This document shows, piece after piece, positions 24,863-33,339 of a stretch of DNA of 64,000 bases. The DNA is from Flavobacterium tyrosinilyticum (GTDB lineage: Bacteria; Bacteroidota; Bacteroidia; Flavobacteriales; Flavobacteriaceae). A program made the position numbers and the translations under genes. The stretch spans positions 113,656 through 177,655 of the forward strand of contig NZ_JAMOKG010000002.1 of NCBI RefSeq assembly GCF_023656565.1. Direction: 5' to 3'. Positions within the stretch are counted from its first letter, which is position 1. Each line of letters starts with the position of its first letter. The notes under the pieces were generated by a model. It saw only the letters and a program-made list of their open reading frames with translations. It was not told where the DNA came from and made no database searches.

Positions 24863-25818
24863 TGGATTCAGAAATAAATTCGAAAGCAAACTTGCAAGAC
24901 ATTCTGAATAGCTTAGAAGTTGATCGAAAAAAAATAGCCGAAACCTATCAAACCTGTTACATTTTAATTGGACTTGCAGTGTTGATTTTGGCTATTGGAT
25001 TAATCATTCGATTTGTTCCTTTGGGGATTATTGGCTGTTTGGTTCCTATAATTATTGCCATTGTAATGTATTTCAGAATAGAAGACGATGCTATAAAATA
25101 CAAGTTGACTTATAAAATGAATGTTGTTGGAGCGGCGTTAAAAGACATTAACGATACGCTGACTATAACGCCACAAAGCGGACTTCCAGAATATGAATTT
25201 ATAAGTTCGGAACTTTTTACAACAAGACCAGATCGCTATAAAACACAGGATTTAATAAGCGGAATAGTCGATAAAACCTCTTTTTGGTTTGCCGAAGTCC
25301 ACGCCGAGTATAAAACGGAAACTCGAACTAAAAATGGAACAAAAACAACTTGGCATACGATTTTTAAAGGAATTGTTTTTGTAGCTGATTTTAATAAAAA
25401 TTTTAATGTTTCGACTGTTGTACGTCCAAAAGGTATAGCAGATGCAATTGGTTCATGGTTTTCGAAAAACGTTTTCAGTTTCGGTAACTCCGAGTTAGTA
25501 CAATTAGAAAATACAGTCTTTGACGAAATATTTGTTACTTATTCTAAAAATCAAATCGAAGCGCGATACATTTTAACGCCTGCCATGATGGAAAGAATTT
25601 TGGATTTAAATAACAAATGTGATGAAACAATTTCGATCTCGTTTATACATTCTAAAATGTATATCGCTTTTCCGTTGTCTCACAATTACTTTGAAGCACC
25701 AATTCATTCTTCACTTTTAGCGTCTGATTTACTTACTGATGATCTTTCGATTGTTCAGTTTATGCAGGATATTGTTCATGAACTGGATTTGAATACTAGG
25801 ATTTGGGGGAAGGAGTAA
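24862..25818 (+). CDS. DUF3137 membrane protein
   Basis: A 318-residue protein of the DUF3137 family. Two membrane segments lie at about residues 32-70. The rest is a cytoplasmic domain containing WFAEVHAEYKTETRTKNG and FKGIVFVADFNKNF, and it ends with a region rich in aromatic and acidic residues. Its ATG overlaps the LemA stop by one base, so the two are translationally coupled. LemA plus DUF3137 is a recurrent pair; a joint membrane function is inferred but unknown. Confidence 0.88.
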   Translation: MDSEINSKANLQDILNSLEVDRKKIAETYQTCYILIGLAVLILAIGLIIRFVPLGIIGCLVPIIIAIVMYFRIEDDAIKYKLTYKMNVVGAALKDINDTLTITPQSGLPEYEFISSELFTTRPDRYKTQDLISGIVDKTSFWFAEVHAEYKTETRTKNGTKTTWHTIFKGIVFVADFNKNFNVSTVVRPKGIADAIGSWFSKNVFSFGNSELVQLENTVFDEIFVTYSKNQIEARYILTPAMMERILDLNNKCDETISISFIHSKMYIAFPLSHNYFEAPIHSSLLASDLLTDDLSIVQFMQDIVHELDLNTRIWGKE

Positions 25819-25864
25819 AAAGTTCTATAAATTACAATTACTATTTGATTATTTAAACTAATCT

Positions 25865-27058
25865 ATGAAGAATACAATATTTACAATGTTATTTGGAGTT
25901 TTTATAAATGTCCTTTTTAATAATGCTGTTTATGCCCAAGAAAATGTTCCAGAACTAGGTCCTACTGTATCGGTAGATTATTCTGCACTTTCATTTGAAA
26001 AAGTAGTAATAAATGGCAAAGTTGGTTTAAAGGATAAAAAAGGCAATATAGTTATACCAGTAGAATATGAGGATGTTGATGTTTTTGAAACGCAATTTCC
26101 AATAGCTGTTAAAAAAAATGATTTCTGGGGTGCGATAGATTCTGATGGTAAAATGGTAGTTCCGGCACAATATGAAGGACTTTTTAGGTTTCAGGATAAA
26201 AATTATGCCTCGGTAAAAAAAAATAATAAATATGGTTTGATTGACAAAACAAATCAGATTTTGCTTCCAATACAATATGACCAGGATCTCTGGTTTTATG
26301 ATGGAATATCGAGAATTCGTCTAAATGAAAAAATTGGACTTATTAACGAGCAACTCAAAATCATTTATCCTGTTGAACTTAGTGACTTGTATGCCTTTGA
26401 TGAGACAGGATCGGCCGTAGCTTCAAAAAATGGAAAATGGGGATTAATTGATAATAAAGGAAAAATAATTGCGCCTTTTGTCTATGATGCTGTCTCTTCA
26501 TTCTATAACAATCGAGCGCAATATAAGCTAAATAAGAAAATAGGAATGATTGACAGAAGCGGTAAAGCAGTAATTCCAAATAATTATGAAATGCTTTCGA
26601 ACTTAGATTTTAATCAGATTGTTGCAAAAAAAGAAGGTAAAGTAGGGCTTTTAGATAGCGTTGGTAAAGTGATTATTCCTTTTAAGTATGATTTAATTCA
26701 GCTAGGTTTAAAGGAGTATATACCAGCCAAGAAGAAAGATAAATGGGGATATATTAATAAATCTAACAATGTAGTAATTGATTTTAAATATGATGATGCT
26801 CTCATGAACACGACTGATTTTTTTGTTGTAAAACAGAAAGATAAATATGGAGCTATTGATAAAGATGGAAAAATAATACTACCCTTTATTTTTGATGAAG
26901 CAATTATATCAGATAATTTTATTGCCAGCTATCCTTCGCTGCAATACAGATTCACAAAAGATGAACAGAGCATTTATTTTAATGAAAAGCTAGAGTGTGT
27001 AAAAAATTGTAGAAAATTAAGCAAGTTAGGATTAGATAATTATATGATTAAAAAATAA
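25865..27058 (+). CDS. secreted WG-repeat protein
   Basis: A 397-residue protein with a Sec signal peptide ending VYAQ (about residue 25). About nine WG beta-repeats of some 38 residues follow, each of the form WGLIDNKGKIIAPFVYD, VGLLDSVGKVIIPFKYD or YGAIDKDGKIILPFIFD. Such repeats form extracytoplasmic beta structures thought to bind ligands or proteins. A short C-terminal tail carries two cysteines (LECVKNCRKL). It lies 46 bp after the DUF3137 gene in the same direction and ends in a strong terminator. Confidence 0.9.
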   Translation: MKNTIFTMLFGVFINVLFNNAVYAQENVPELGPTVSVDYSALSFEKVVINGKVGLKDKKGNIVIPVEYEDVDVFETQFPIAVKKNDFWGAIDSDGKMVVPAQYEGLFRFQDKNYASVKKNNKYGLIDKTNQILLPIQYDQDLWFYDGISRIRLNEKIGLINEQLKIIYPVELSDLYAFDETGSAVASKNGKWGLIDNKGKIIAPFVYDAVSSFYNNRAQYKLNKKIGMIDRSGKAVIPNNYEMLSNLDFNQIVAKKEGKVGLLDSVGKVIIPFKYDLIQLGLKEYIPAKKKDKWGYINKSNNVVIDFKYDDALMNTTDFFVVKQKDKYGAIDKDGKIILPFIFDEAIISDNFIASYPSLQYRFTKDEQSIYFNEKLECVKNCRKLSKLGLDNYMIKK

Positions 27059-27080
27059 AAAACAATTACAACGAAATAGA

Positions 27081-27109
27081 AACCTCGACTTAAAAATCGA
27101 GGTTTTTTT
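27081..27109 (+). terminator. terminator after the WG-repeat gene
   Basis: AACCTCGA and TCGAGGTT form a stem around CTTAAAAA, followed by seven T. It sits between convergent genes, but the T-run favours rightward transcripts. Confidence 0.85.
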
Positions 27110-27121
27110 CATTTAAAAATC

Positions 27122-27355
27122 TTACTCCAACTCCAAATAAGGATTTAAAGTTTCAGCTAATTCATTGAGCCAGTAAAAGCTGTCTCTTAATTTGATGATT
27201 TCGCTTTGAAAGGTTTCATGTTCGCTCAAAACACATAAAGCGAGTGTGAAATTAACTTGTCTTAAAGTTTTAGCCATTTCATCAGGATCGATTCTGTCGT
27301 TGAAGAAATTCAAAAGCTTGATTTCGGTTTGTTTTGAAATTGTGTTGGTACTCAT
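27122..27355 (-). CDS. 77-aa conserved-looking hypothetical protein
   Basis: A 77-residue acidic helical protein without signal or membrane segment. Its middle reads LRQVNFTLALCVLSEHETF and it ends in WLNELAETLNPYLELE. I do not recognise a named family. The sequence immediately upstream carries a potentially structured segment (27378-27453). The bases before its ATG (TCCTAAACACAAAGA in minus orientation) recur 119 bp further upstream in front of a second ATG. Coding is supported by normal composition and an intact frame; function is unknown. Confidence 0.65.
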   Translation of the reverse strand: MSTNTISKQTEIKLLNFFNDRIDPDEMAKTLRQVNFTLALCVLSEHETFQSEIIKLRDSFYWLNELAETLNPYLELE

Positions 27356-27357
27356 AA

Positions 27358-27491
27358 TCTTTGTGTTTAGGAAAAGAACCCGCGCAGCTAAGGTGTCCTA
27401 CGCCACAAAGTGCGTTGCAGTTGTTTCCAATACTGCCACCATACCGCACGGGCAAAAGTTTTTTTGATATCATATTTCTTTGTGTTTAGGA
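27358..27491 (-). repeat. 15-bp direct repeats bracketing the candidate RNA
   Basis: The 15-mer TCTTTGTGTTTAGGA (plus strand) occurs exactly at 27358-27372 and 27477-27491. On the minus strand both copies end 2-3 bases before an ATG, so the repeat may be a duplicated leader or the trace of an insertion between repeats. Confidence 0.75.
27378..27453 (-). ncRNA. candidate structured RNA upstream of the 77-aa gene
   Basis: On the minus strand an outer helix of 8 bp (GCCCGTGC with GCGCGGGT, two G-U pairs) encloses an inner GGTG/CACC helix. Two hairpins follow: GCAGT with ACTGC, then ACGCAC with GTG(G)CGT. The GC content of these segments is well above that of the surroundings. The same bases also encode a 63-codon frame starting at 27473 with a CxxxC...C cluster (NCNALCGVGHLSC), so the structure could be a by-product of coding or the reverse. 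No known riboswitch class was recognised. Confidence 0.3.
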
Positions 27492-27550
27492 CTGTAAAGA
27501 TATCAAAAAAGTATTTTTAAGTAAGAAAAAGATTATTTTTTTTTATTGAC

Positions 27551-27895
27551 TCATTTCAATATATAATCCCTCCAAGCCTCTACAATAATTTTAAAATGTG
27601 AAGTTGGTAAAGTAAAATCAGGCTTAATAGTGTTATCGAATTCCCAAGCTTCCATATCTTGGTAAATTTTAGTTTCTAAAATAGTTATATCAGCAAAATA
27701 TAAACTTTGAGTTTGTCCTCCTCCTTTTTTTATTTCGCCATTAAGAACTTTATTTATGTTTTTGTTTAAAAGTCTTTCAGTTTCTTCAATAGTATAATGA
27801 TCATTAATATAAGCGGATAGCCAAGTATTAATACTATGGATTTGTTTTCCAAATGTGTTAGCGAATTTTACTTCATATTGATTTAGTATATCCAT
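27551..27895 (-). CDS. 114-aa hypothetical protein
   Basis: A 114-residue protein with no signal or membrane segment, containing TFGKQIHSINTWLSAYIND and the C-terminal FKIIVEAWRDYILK. A mid-protein GGGQTQSLYF looks like a turn. I recognise no family. Its size, isolated position and AT-rich composition resemble contact-toxin immunity genes, but no toxin gene is near and this is only a guess from context. Confidence 0.6.
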   Translation of the reverse strand: MDILNQYEVKFANTFGKQIHSINTWLSAYINDHYTIEETERLLNKNINKVLNGEIKKGGGQTQSLYFADITILETKIYQDMEAWEFDNTIKPDFTLPTSHFKIIVEAWRDYILK

Positions 27896-27980
27896 GATTT
27901 AATTAATAGCATTACAAATATAGATTAAATATAAAATGATATTTTGAGAAAAGGTAAACTCAAAGAGATTTCCACGCAGT

Positions 27981-28082
27981 TTGTCATTTCGAGGAACGAG
28001 AAATCACACGCGGGATTCCGTAAACATAATCGACAATCTATGTGGTTACGAGTGTGATTTCTCCCTTCGGTCGAAATGACAA
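27981..28082. repeat. inverted repeat, TTGTCATTTCGA family (copy 1)
   Basis: The left arm TTGTCATTTCGAGG... (27981-28009) and right arm ending CGAAATGACAA (28052-28082) are imperfect inverted copies, with the short word GAAATCACAC also paired. The same family occurs at 29056-29155 and 41546-41654. It fills the gap between divergent small genes. Confidence 0.85.
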
Positions 28083-28139
28083 GATTGGGAAATTTCTTTT
28101 GAAAATAGAATTATTAGATTTAGATTTGAACTACAAATT

Positions 28140-28580
28140 ATGATCGAAAAAATCTTAAAAGACTACATTACATTTATCAGAAGCTTCGAAGCTTTATTAA
28201 AAGATAAATATCAAAAAGATATAAATCCATGTTTGTTTTCAATTACTTTTTTTGAAAGAGTAGGTTCAATAGATGGTATTGAATATTATTTTCACGGAAG
28301 TGGATGCACTGCAAAAAAAGATGGAGTTATTTATGCTTACGATATTTCAATTTTTGAAAAGGATATAATCGAATTTTCTCAATGGAATCTTACTGAACTT
28401 ATAAGAACTCATCCAGAATATCAGAAATTAAATTATAGTGAAGATTATATCGAGTATGAACTTTACCAACTTATAAATAAAGGGATTTTAGAATGGTTAA
28501 CTATCGAAAGAATTGAAGGAAAAGCTTTTGGATGTGTTTTTAAATGTTATAGAGTTGTTCAGGAAGCGTTTTTTGTTTGA
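28140..28580 (+). CDS. 146-aa hypothetical protein (possibly DUF6896)
   Basis: A 146-residue acidic soluble protein. The segment GIEYYFHGSGCTAKKDGVIYAYDIS is reminiscent of DUF6896, a small family of the kind often found as immunity-type orphans in Bacteroidota; the name is tentative. The C-terminal part has YELYQLINKGILEWL. It is convergent with the next gene with 4 bp between stop codons, and no partner toxin gene is seen. Confidence 0.65.
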   Translation: MIEKILKDYITFIRSFEALLKDKYQKDINPCLFSITFFERVGSIDGIEYYFHGSGCTAKKDGVIYAYDISIFEKDIIEFSQWNLTELIRTHPEYQKLNYSEDYIEYELYQLINKGILEWLTIERIEGKAFGCVFKCYRVVQEAFFV

Positions 28581-28584
28581 AGAA

Positions 28585-28944
28585 TTAATCTAGTCCATAT
28601 CTTTTTACCATTTTTTGGTAATATTCATCATCCGTTAGTTTTCCTCCATTAATTATTTTATTATCTGAGTCATACTCGTAAAAGCATAATGTAGTTTCTC
28701 CAACTGATAATGAAGTTCTGATTAGTTGTCCATTTTCATTGTATTCATTATCCCAACCTAAATGACTTCCATTTTTATATTCTATCTCATTTTGAACTGC
28801 TTCATTTGGAAATTTATCTAATACTAAATATCCAGTATAAAAATCTCCTCTATAAAGTATTTTTGCATAGCCGTCATCATCCATCTCACCATGTTGAATT
28901 TGATTAAGATCAATTCTTAATTTATGAGGTTGTTTTAAACTCAT
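28585..28944 (-). CDS. 119-aa hypothetical protein with YwqK/MORN-like strand pattern
   Basis: A 119-residue acidic protein. The central pattern GWDNEYNENGQLIRTSLS, with YEYDSDNKIINGG after it, resembles YwqK/MORN-type beta-hairpin repeats found in small immunity-like proteins. No signal peptide is visible. It is convergent with the 146-aa gene. Function is not known; family resemblance is weak. Confidence 0.6.
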   Translation of the reverse strand: MSLKQPHKLRIDLNQIQHGEMDDDGYAKILYRGDFYTGYLVLDKFPNEAVQNEIEYKNGSHLGWDNEYNENGQLIRTSLSVGETTLCFYEYDSDNKIINGGKLTDDEYYQKMVKRYGLD

Positions 28945-29055
28945 TTGTTTTATTTTTTATTGATTTTCTAATCTAAAATTTGACAAAAAAATATAGGTAA
29001 ATATAAACCGTTATTTTGAAAAAAGTTAAATCCCTTTAATTTCAATATAGTTTTA

Positions 29056-29155
29056 TCATTTCGACGAAAGGAAAAATCAAACTAGAAATTCGACAAAGAT
29101 TGGCGATTCTCTTTACGGAATCCCGCGTGGGATTTCTCCTTTCGTCGAAATGACA
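29056..29155. repeat. inverted repeat, TCATTTCGAC family (copy 2)
   Basis: The left arm (29056-29078) and right arm (29131-29155, GATTTCTCCTTTCGTCGAAA) pair imperfectly. The space between holds GGAATCCCGCGTGGGATTT, related to CGGGATTCCG in copy 1. The variable-core hairpin element at 29211 follows, so this 357-bp gap holds repeats and no gene I can support. Confidence 0.82.
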
Positions 29156-29210
29156 AGATTGAGGGAATTTGTGGTACAAATGTTTACCAATTACTTCTAA
29201 TGATACAAAG

Positions 29211-29288
29211 TGCCCTAGCCCTGATGGAAGCGGCATCCTTTTGTGGTGGGGTTCACCACAAAAGATATAGCGGACAGCAGGAATAGCT
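29211..29288. repeat. variable-core hairpin element, copy at 29.2 kb
   Basis: The left end TGCCCTAGCCCTGATGGAAG and right end TAGCGGACAGCAGGAATAGC flank a perfect 11-bp stem (29238-29248 with 29254-29264, loop GGGTT). The same ends recur, in reverse orientation, at 40001-40149 and 59349-59470 around unrelated hairpins. Confidence 0.85.
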
Positions 29289-29301
29289 TCTGAAAAATAT
29301 C

Positions 29302-30183
29302 TTATTTGATTGGCCAGCCAAATTTTAAAATATGTTGTACAAAGTCTTCGGCTTCTTTGTTGGTTTCGATTACATAATCATATAAAGAAAAATCAACACT
29401 GGGTTCTTTTGTAACGGTTGCAAATTTGATGTTTTCATTTGAAAATTCGATTGCTAATTTATGTTCGAAATTTTCAGGAAAGCAATCAATTTCATAAATC
29501 TGAAATTCGTTGAAGGCTTCATAAAAGGTTATTTGTGATCCAAATATGGTTTTTAAGTAATCCTTGAAATTTTCTACATTTATTTCTCCTGTATTAGAAA
29601 GATCTTTTGATGCATTTTCTTGTTTTTTGTCAAATACAAAATCAGAGAAAAGTAATGCAGATAAGATAATATTTAGACACCAGACAGAACAGATAAATGA
29701 AAATCCATAATAATAAAGGTCATAGTCTTTTTTTATGTAGGTTATGCTAAAACTTGCGATGAAAATTAAAATGGTTATAAAACTTAGACTAGGAGTGGGT
29801 TTTAGATTAAAGCATAGTCTTAAAGTGATTAGCTGAATGGATAGATAGACAATTAAAACTGCAAGAAAAGCAAAGACTTCGATTCCGAAACTGAATATTA
29901 GCATTACGAAATAAAAGAGACAAAATGCTAGACCTATGAAAAAGAACATAAAAGTCATGATTAGAAAATTGCGAATAAAATTTCTAAAAATACAAGAATG
30001 AAAAATGCCTAAAAAAGTGCAATAAATTACATAAGAATTAATAAATGACCTATTTGTTATTTTGTTTTCAAGATAAGAGGTTCCGAAAAATAAGAGCAGG
30101 TTTAGTAGTATTCCAAACAAAATAAAAAAAGAAATTCTTTTGAATAATTTGTCTGTTTGAATGTCAAAAAAATGATCTTTCAT
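29302..30183 (-). CDS. 293-aa membrane protein with cytoplasmic C-terminal domain
   Basis: A 293-residue protein with about six hydrophobic segments in residues 15-195, then a polar region of some 95 residues. That tail contains FKDYLKTIFGSQITFYEAF and the C-terminal DFVQHILKFGWPIK. No family is recognised. Codon and base composition are AT-rich like the neighbouring orphans. Membrane topology is the only firm statement; coupling of membrane and tail functions is unknown. Confidence 0.68.
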   Translation of the reverse strand: MKDHFFDIQTDKLFKRISFFILFGILLNLLLFFGTSYLENKITNRSFINSYVIYCTFLGIFHSCIFRNFIRNFLIMTFMFFFIGLAFCLFYFVMLIFSFGIEVFAFLAVLIVYLSIQLITLRLCFNLKPTPSLSFITILIFIASFSITYIKKDYDLYYYGFSFICSVWCLNIILSALLFSDFVFDKKQENASKDLSNTGEINVENFKDYLKTIFGSQITFYEAFNEFQIYEIDCFPENFEHKLAIEFSNENIKFATVTKEPSVDFSLYDYVIETNKEAEDFVQHILKFGWPIK

Positions 30184-30372
30184 CTATATGTTTTTGAATT
30201 TGAAGATAATATTACGAATAAAATAAATAAGTAAAAAAATCTTTGAAATTCTAAATCTTTGAATATCTATTTCAACGCAAACTCATTGTAGGATTCTCTC
30301 AGAATTTTATAAAATATGATTGAGTTGTTGGATAAATTCATAAAATAGAGTCGTTTTGCCCTGTGATATTTT

Positions 30373-30380
30373 TATCTTTG
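30373..30380 (+). promoter_or_regulatory. -7 box (TATCTTTG) upstream of the FAD/Fe-S oxidoreductase
   Basis: TATCTTTG matches TAnnTTTG exactly, 46 bp before the ATG. A TTG lies 14 bp upstream of it, shorter spacing than usual. Confidence 0.55.
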
Positions 30381-30426
30381 TGGTCTGAGTTTTTTCAGGA
30401 AATATTTTTATAAAAAGCACATTTAC

Positions 30427-33333
30427 ATGTTGACCCAATCTCATTTAGAGCAATTAGCCGCTAGTCTCGAAGGTACACTTTTATTCGATGAGCTTCATAA
30501 AACGCTTTATTCTACAGATGCTTCGGTGTACCGAATTAAGCCCAATGCGGTGGCAATTCCTAAAACGACTGAAGATATTGCTAAATTGATCCAATTTGCA
30601 GCACAACATAATCTGTCGATTACGCCAAGAACAGCGGGAACTTCGCTGGCAGGACAAGCAGTAGGAGACGGATTGGTGGTTGATGTGTCAAAGCATTTTA
30701 CTAAAATTATTTCGTATAATGCCGAAAAGAAAACCGTTACAGTTCAGCCAGGCGTAATTCGCGATGAGCTGAATTTATTCTTAAAGCCTCACGGCGTTTT
30801 TTTTGCTCCAATAACATCAACATCAAACCGCGCAATGATTGGCGGAATGGTGGGAAATAATTCATCAGGAACTACTTCGATTCGATATGGTGTTACGCGC
30901 GATAAAATTGCTGAAGTAAAAGCACTTTTAAGCGACGGTTCTGAAGTGGTTTTTAAAGATCTGACTTCGGCTGAATTTATCGAAAAAACTAAAGGTGATT
31001 CTTTAGAAAATAAAATATACAAAACGATTTACGACGAGCTTACTACAAAAGAAGCTCAGGAAGAAATTGTAAAAGAGTTTCCGAAACCTGAAATTCATAG
31101 AAGAAATACAGGTTATGCCGTTGATATTTTGTTGCAATCGGAATTATTTGGCGGAATTGAACCCACCATAAATCTTGGGAAATTGCTTTGCGGAAGCGAA
31201 GGAACGCTAGCTTTTACAACCGAAGTGACGCTGAAAGTGGATGATCTGCCACCCCCTCACAGCATTATGGTTGTCGGACATTATCATACCATTCAGGAAT
31301 CTCTAGAATCGGTTGTGGTGGCGATGAAACATCATTTGTACACTTGCGAAATGATCGACGACACGATTTTGGATTGTACCAAAACGAATCGGGAGCACAT
31401 TAAAAACCGTTTCTTTTTGGTTGGAGAACCAAAAGCAATTATGTTGTTTGAAGTCGCATCGCACACTTTAGAAGATGCCGAAAAGCAAGCCGATGCTTTG
31501 ATTGCCGATTTAGAGCAAAGCAATTTTGGTTATGCGCGAGTAAAAATCTACGGAAATGATATTGACAAAGCCAATGAATTGAGAAAAGCAGGTCTTGGAC
31601 TTTTAGGAAGTATTGTAGGCGACGATAAAGCGGCAGATTCGATTGAAGATACAGCGGTTGAATTGAGCGATTTGCCAGCATATATTGCTGAATTTTCGGC
31701 AATGATGTTAAGACACGGACAGGAAGCGATTTATTACGCACATGCGGGTGCGGGAGAATTGCACCTTCGTCCGGTTTTGAATTTGAAGAAAACATCAGAT
31801 TTAAAATTATTTAGAACTATTGCGACGGAAGTGGCGCATTTGGTAAAAAAATATAGAGGTTCGCTAAGCGGTGAACACGGAGACGGAATTGTGCGTGGAG
31901 AGTTTATTCCGTTTATGATTGGCGATAAGAATTACGAACTTTTGAAAAGAATCAAATTGGCATTCGATCCAAATTCGGTTTTGAATATTGGGAAGATTGT
32001 CAATGCTTTGAAAATGGATGAAAATCATCGTGTAGTTTCAGGAAGAGTTGAACCAGATATTAAAACGTTTCAGGATTTCTCAGATAGTTTAGGAATTTTG
32101 CGTGCAGCCGAAAAATGCAACGGTTCTGGAGATTGTAGAAAACTGCCGTCTGGCGGAGGAGCAATGTGTCCGAGTTATCGTGCAACGCGAAATGAAAAAG
32201 AAACGACTCGCGCAAGAGCCAACGCTTTGCGAGAATATTTGACGTATTCTGAAAAAGAAAACAAATTTGACCAGAAAGAATTATACGAAGTTTTTGAGTT
32301 GTGTGTAAGCTGTAAAGCCTGCGCAAGTGAATGTCCAAGTAACGTGGACGTAGCAACTTTGAAAGCAGAATTTTTATACCAATATCAAAAAGCAAACGGA
32401 TTTTCTACTCGAAACAAGATTTTTGCCAACAATGCCAAATTGAACAAAATGGGAAGTAAATTCCCGTCGATTACGAATTTTATTTCGAATCAGTCTTTGG
32501 TGAAAAAAACAATGGGAATTGCGCCAGAAAGACAAGTTCCGTTATTGGCGAAAAAGACTTTTAGAAAATGGTATGCTAATAATAAACCGTCACAAAGAGA
32601 TTTTCCGAATGGAAGATTGTATTTGTTTGTAGATGAATTCACGAATTATTATGACGTAAATATCGGAATCGATACTTTTGAATTATTGACAAAATTAGGT
32701 TATCAGGTTTTGGTTGTCGATCATGAAGAAAGTGGAAGAACGTATCTTTCTAAAGGATTTTTGGAAGAAGCGAAGAAAATTGCGAATCATAATGTAAGTG
32801 TTTTCAAAGATTTAGTTTTAGGAAATGCACCTTTAATCGGAATTGAACCTTCGGCGATTTTGACTTTTAGAGATGAATATCTTCGTTTAGCCGATGATAA
32901 AGAAGCTGCGGAGAAATTATCCAGAAATGCTTTTACAATTGAAGAATTCTTCAAAAAAGAAATCATAGATGGTAAAATCACAGCCGATTCTTTTTCAGAA
33001 GAAAGTAAAGAAATTAAGATTCACGGACATTGCCACCAAAAATCGTTGAGTTCTGTTGAGGCAACTTTTGCTATGCTGAATCTTCCAAAAAATAATACGG
33101 TTACAATTTACAATTCAGGCTGCTGCGGAATGGCGGGTTCTTTTGGTTATGAAAAAGAACATTACGAAGTGAGTATGCAAATGGGTGAGGATACTTTATT
33201 TCCTAAAGTGCGTAACACTGCCGAAAATGTAAAAATCGCCGCCGCAGGAACAAGCTGTCGCCATCAAATTTATGATGGAACAAAACGTGAAGCGCAGCAT
33301 CCGGTTAGTATTTTAAGAAGCTGTTTAAAGTAA
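30427..33333 (+). CDS. FAD-linked and Fe-S oxidoreductase (GlcD-GlcF fusion, YdiJ-like)
   Basis: A 968-residue fusion. Residues about 20-260 are the FAD-binding type 4 domain (TPRTAGTSLAGQAVGDG, GGMVGNNSSGTTSIRYG). Residues 270-540 are the FAD-oxidase C domain (GSLSGEHGDGIVRGEF). An iron-sulfur part has CNGSGDCRK near 563 and CVSCKACASECP near 625. The last third is GlcF/CCG-like, with the cysteine pair in NSGCCGMAGSFG near 898. This architecture oxidises 2-hydroxy acids such as D-lactate, glycolate or D-2-hydroxyglutarate and passes electrons to the respiratory chain. The substrate is not readable from sequence. It is monocistronic. Confidence 0.93.
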   Translation: MLTQSHLEQLAASLEGTLLFDELHKTLYSTDASVYRIKPNAVAIPKTTEDIAKLIQFAAQHNLSITPRTAGTSLAGQAVGDGLVVDVSKHFTKIISYNAEKKTVTVQPGVIRDELNLFLKPHGVFFAPITSTSNRAMIGGMVGNNSSGTTSIRYGVTRDKIAEVKALLSDGSEVVFKDLTSAEFIEKTKGDSLENKIYKTIYDELTTKEAQEEIVKEFPKPEIHRRNTGYAVDILLQSELFGGIEPTINLGKLLCGSEGTLAFTTEVTLKVDDLPPPHSIMVVGHYHTIQESLESVVVAMKHHLYTCEMIDDTILDCTKTNREHIKNRFFLVGEPKAIMLFEVASHTLEDAEKQADALIADLEQSNFGYARVKIYGNDIDKANELRKAGLGLLGSIVGDDKAADSIEDTAVELSDLPAYIAEFSAMMLRHGQEAIYYAHAGAGELHLRPVLNLKKTSDLKLFRTIATEVAHLVKKYRGSLSGEHGDGIVRGEFIPFMIGDKNYELLKRIKLAFDPNSVLNIGKIVNALKMDENHRVVSGRVEPDIKTFQDFSDSLGILRAAEKCNGSGDCRKLPSGGGAMCPSYRATRNEKETTRARANALREYLTYSEKENKFDQKELYEVFELCVSCKACASECPSNVDVATLKAEFLYQYQKANGFSTRNKIFANNAKLNKMGSKFPSITNFISNQSLVKKTMGIAPERQVPLLAKKTFRKWYANNKPSQRDFPNGRLYLFVDEFTNYYDVNIGIDTFELLTKLGYQVLVVDHEESGRTYLSKGFLEEAKKIANHNVSVFKDLVLGNAPLIGIEPSAILTFRDEYLRLADDKEAAEKLSRNAFTIEEFFKKEIIDGKITADSFSEESKEIKIHGHCHQKSLSSVEATFAMLNLPKNNTVTIYNSGCCGMAGSFGYEKEHYEVSMQMGEDTLFPKVRNTAENVKIAAAGTSCRHQIYDGTKREAQHPVSILRSCLK

Positions 33334-33339
33334 TTTAAC

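Noticed and set aside
27282..27473. 63-aa frame with a CxxxC...C cluster as a confirmed bacteriocin precursor
   Set aside because: No maturation or export genes are nearby and it overlaps the 77-aa gene in another frame; kept only as a finding, not as a coding call.
29042..29236. 64-aa frame with HFDERRNPT-type sequence
   Set aside because: The frame lies across the TCATTTCGAC inverted repeat and the hairpin element; such peptides are translations of repeat DNA.
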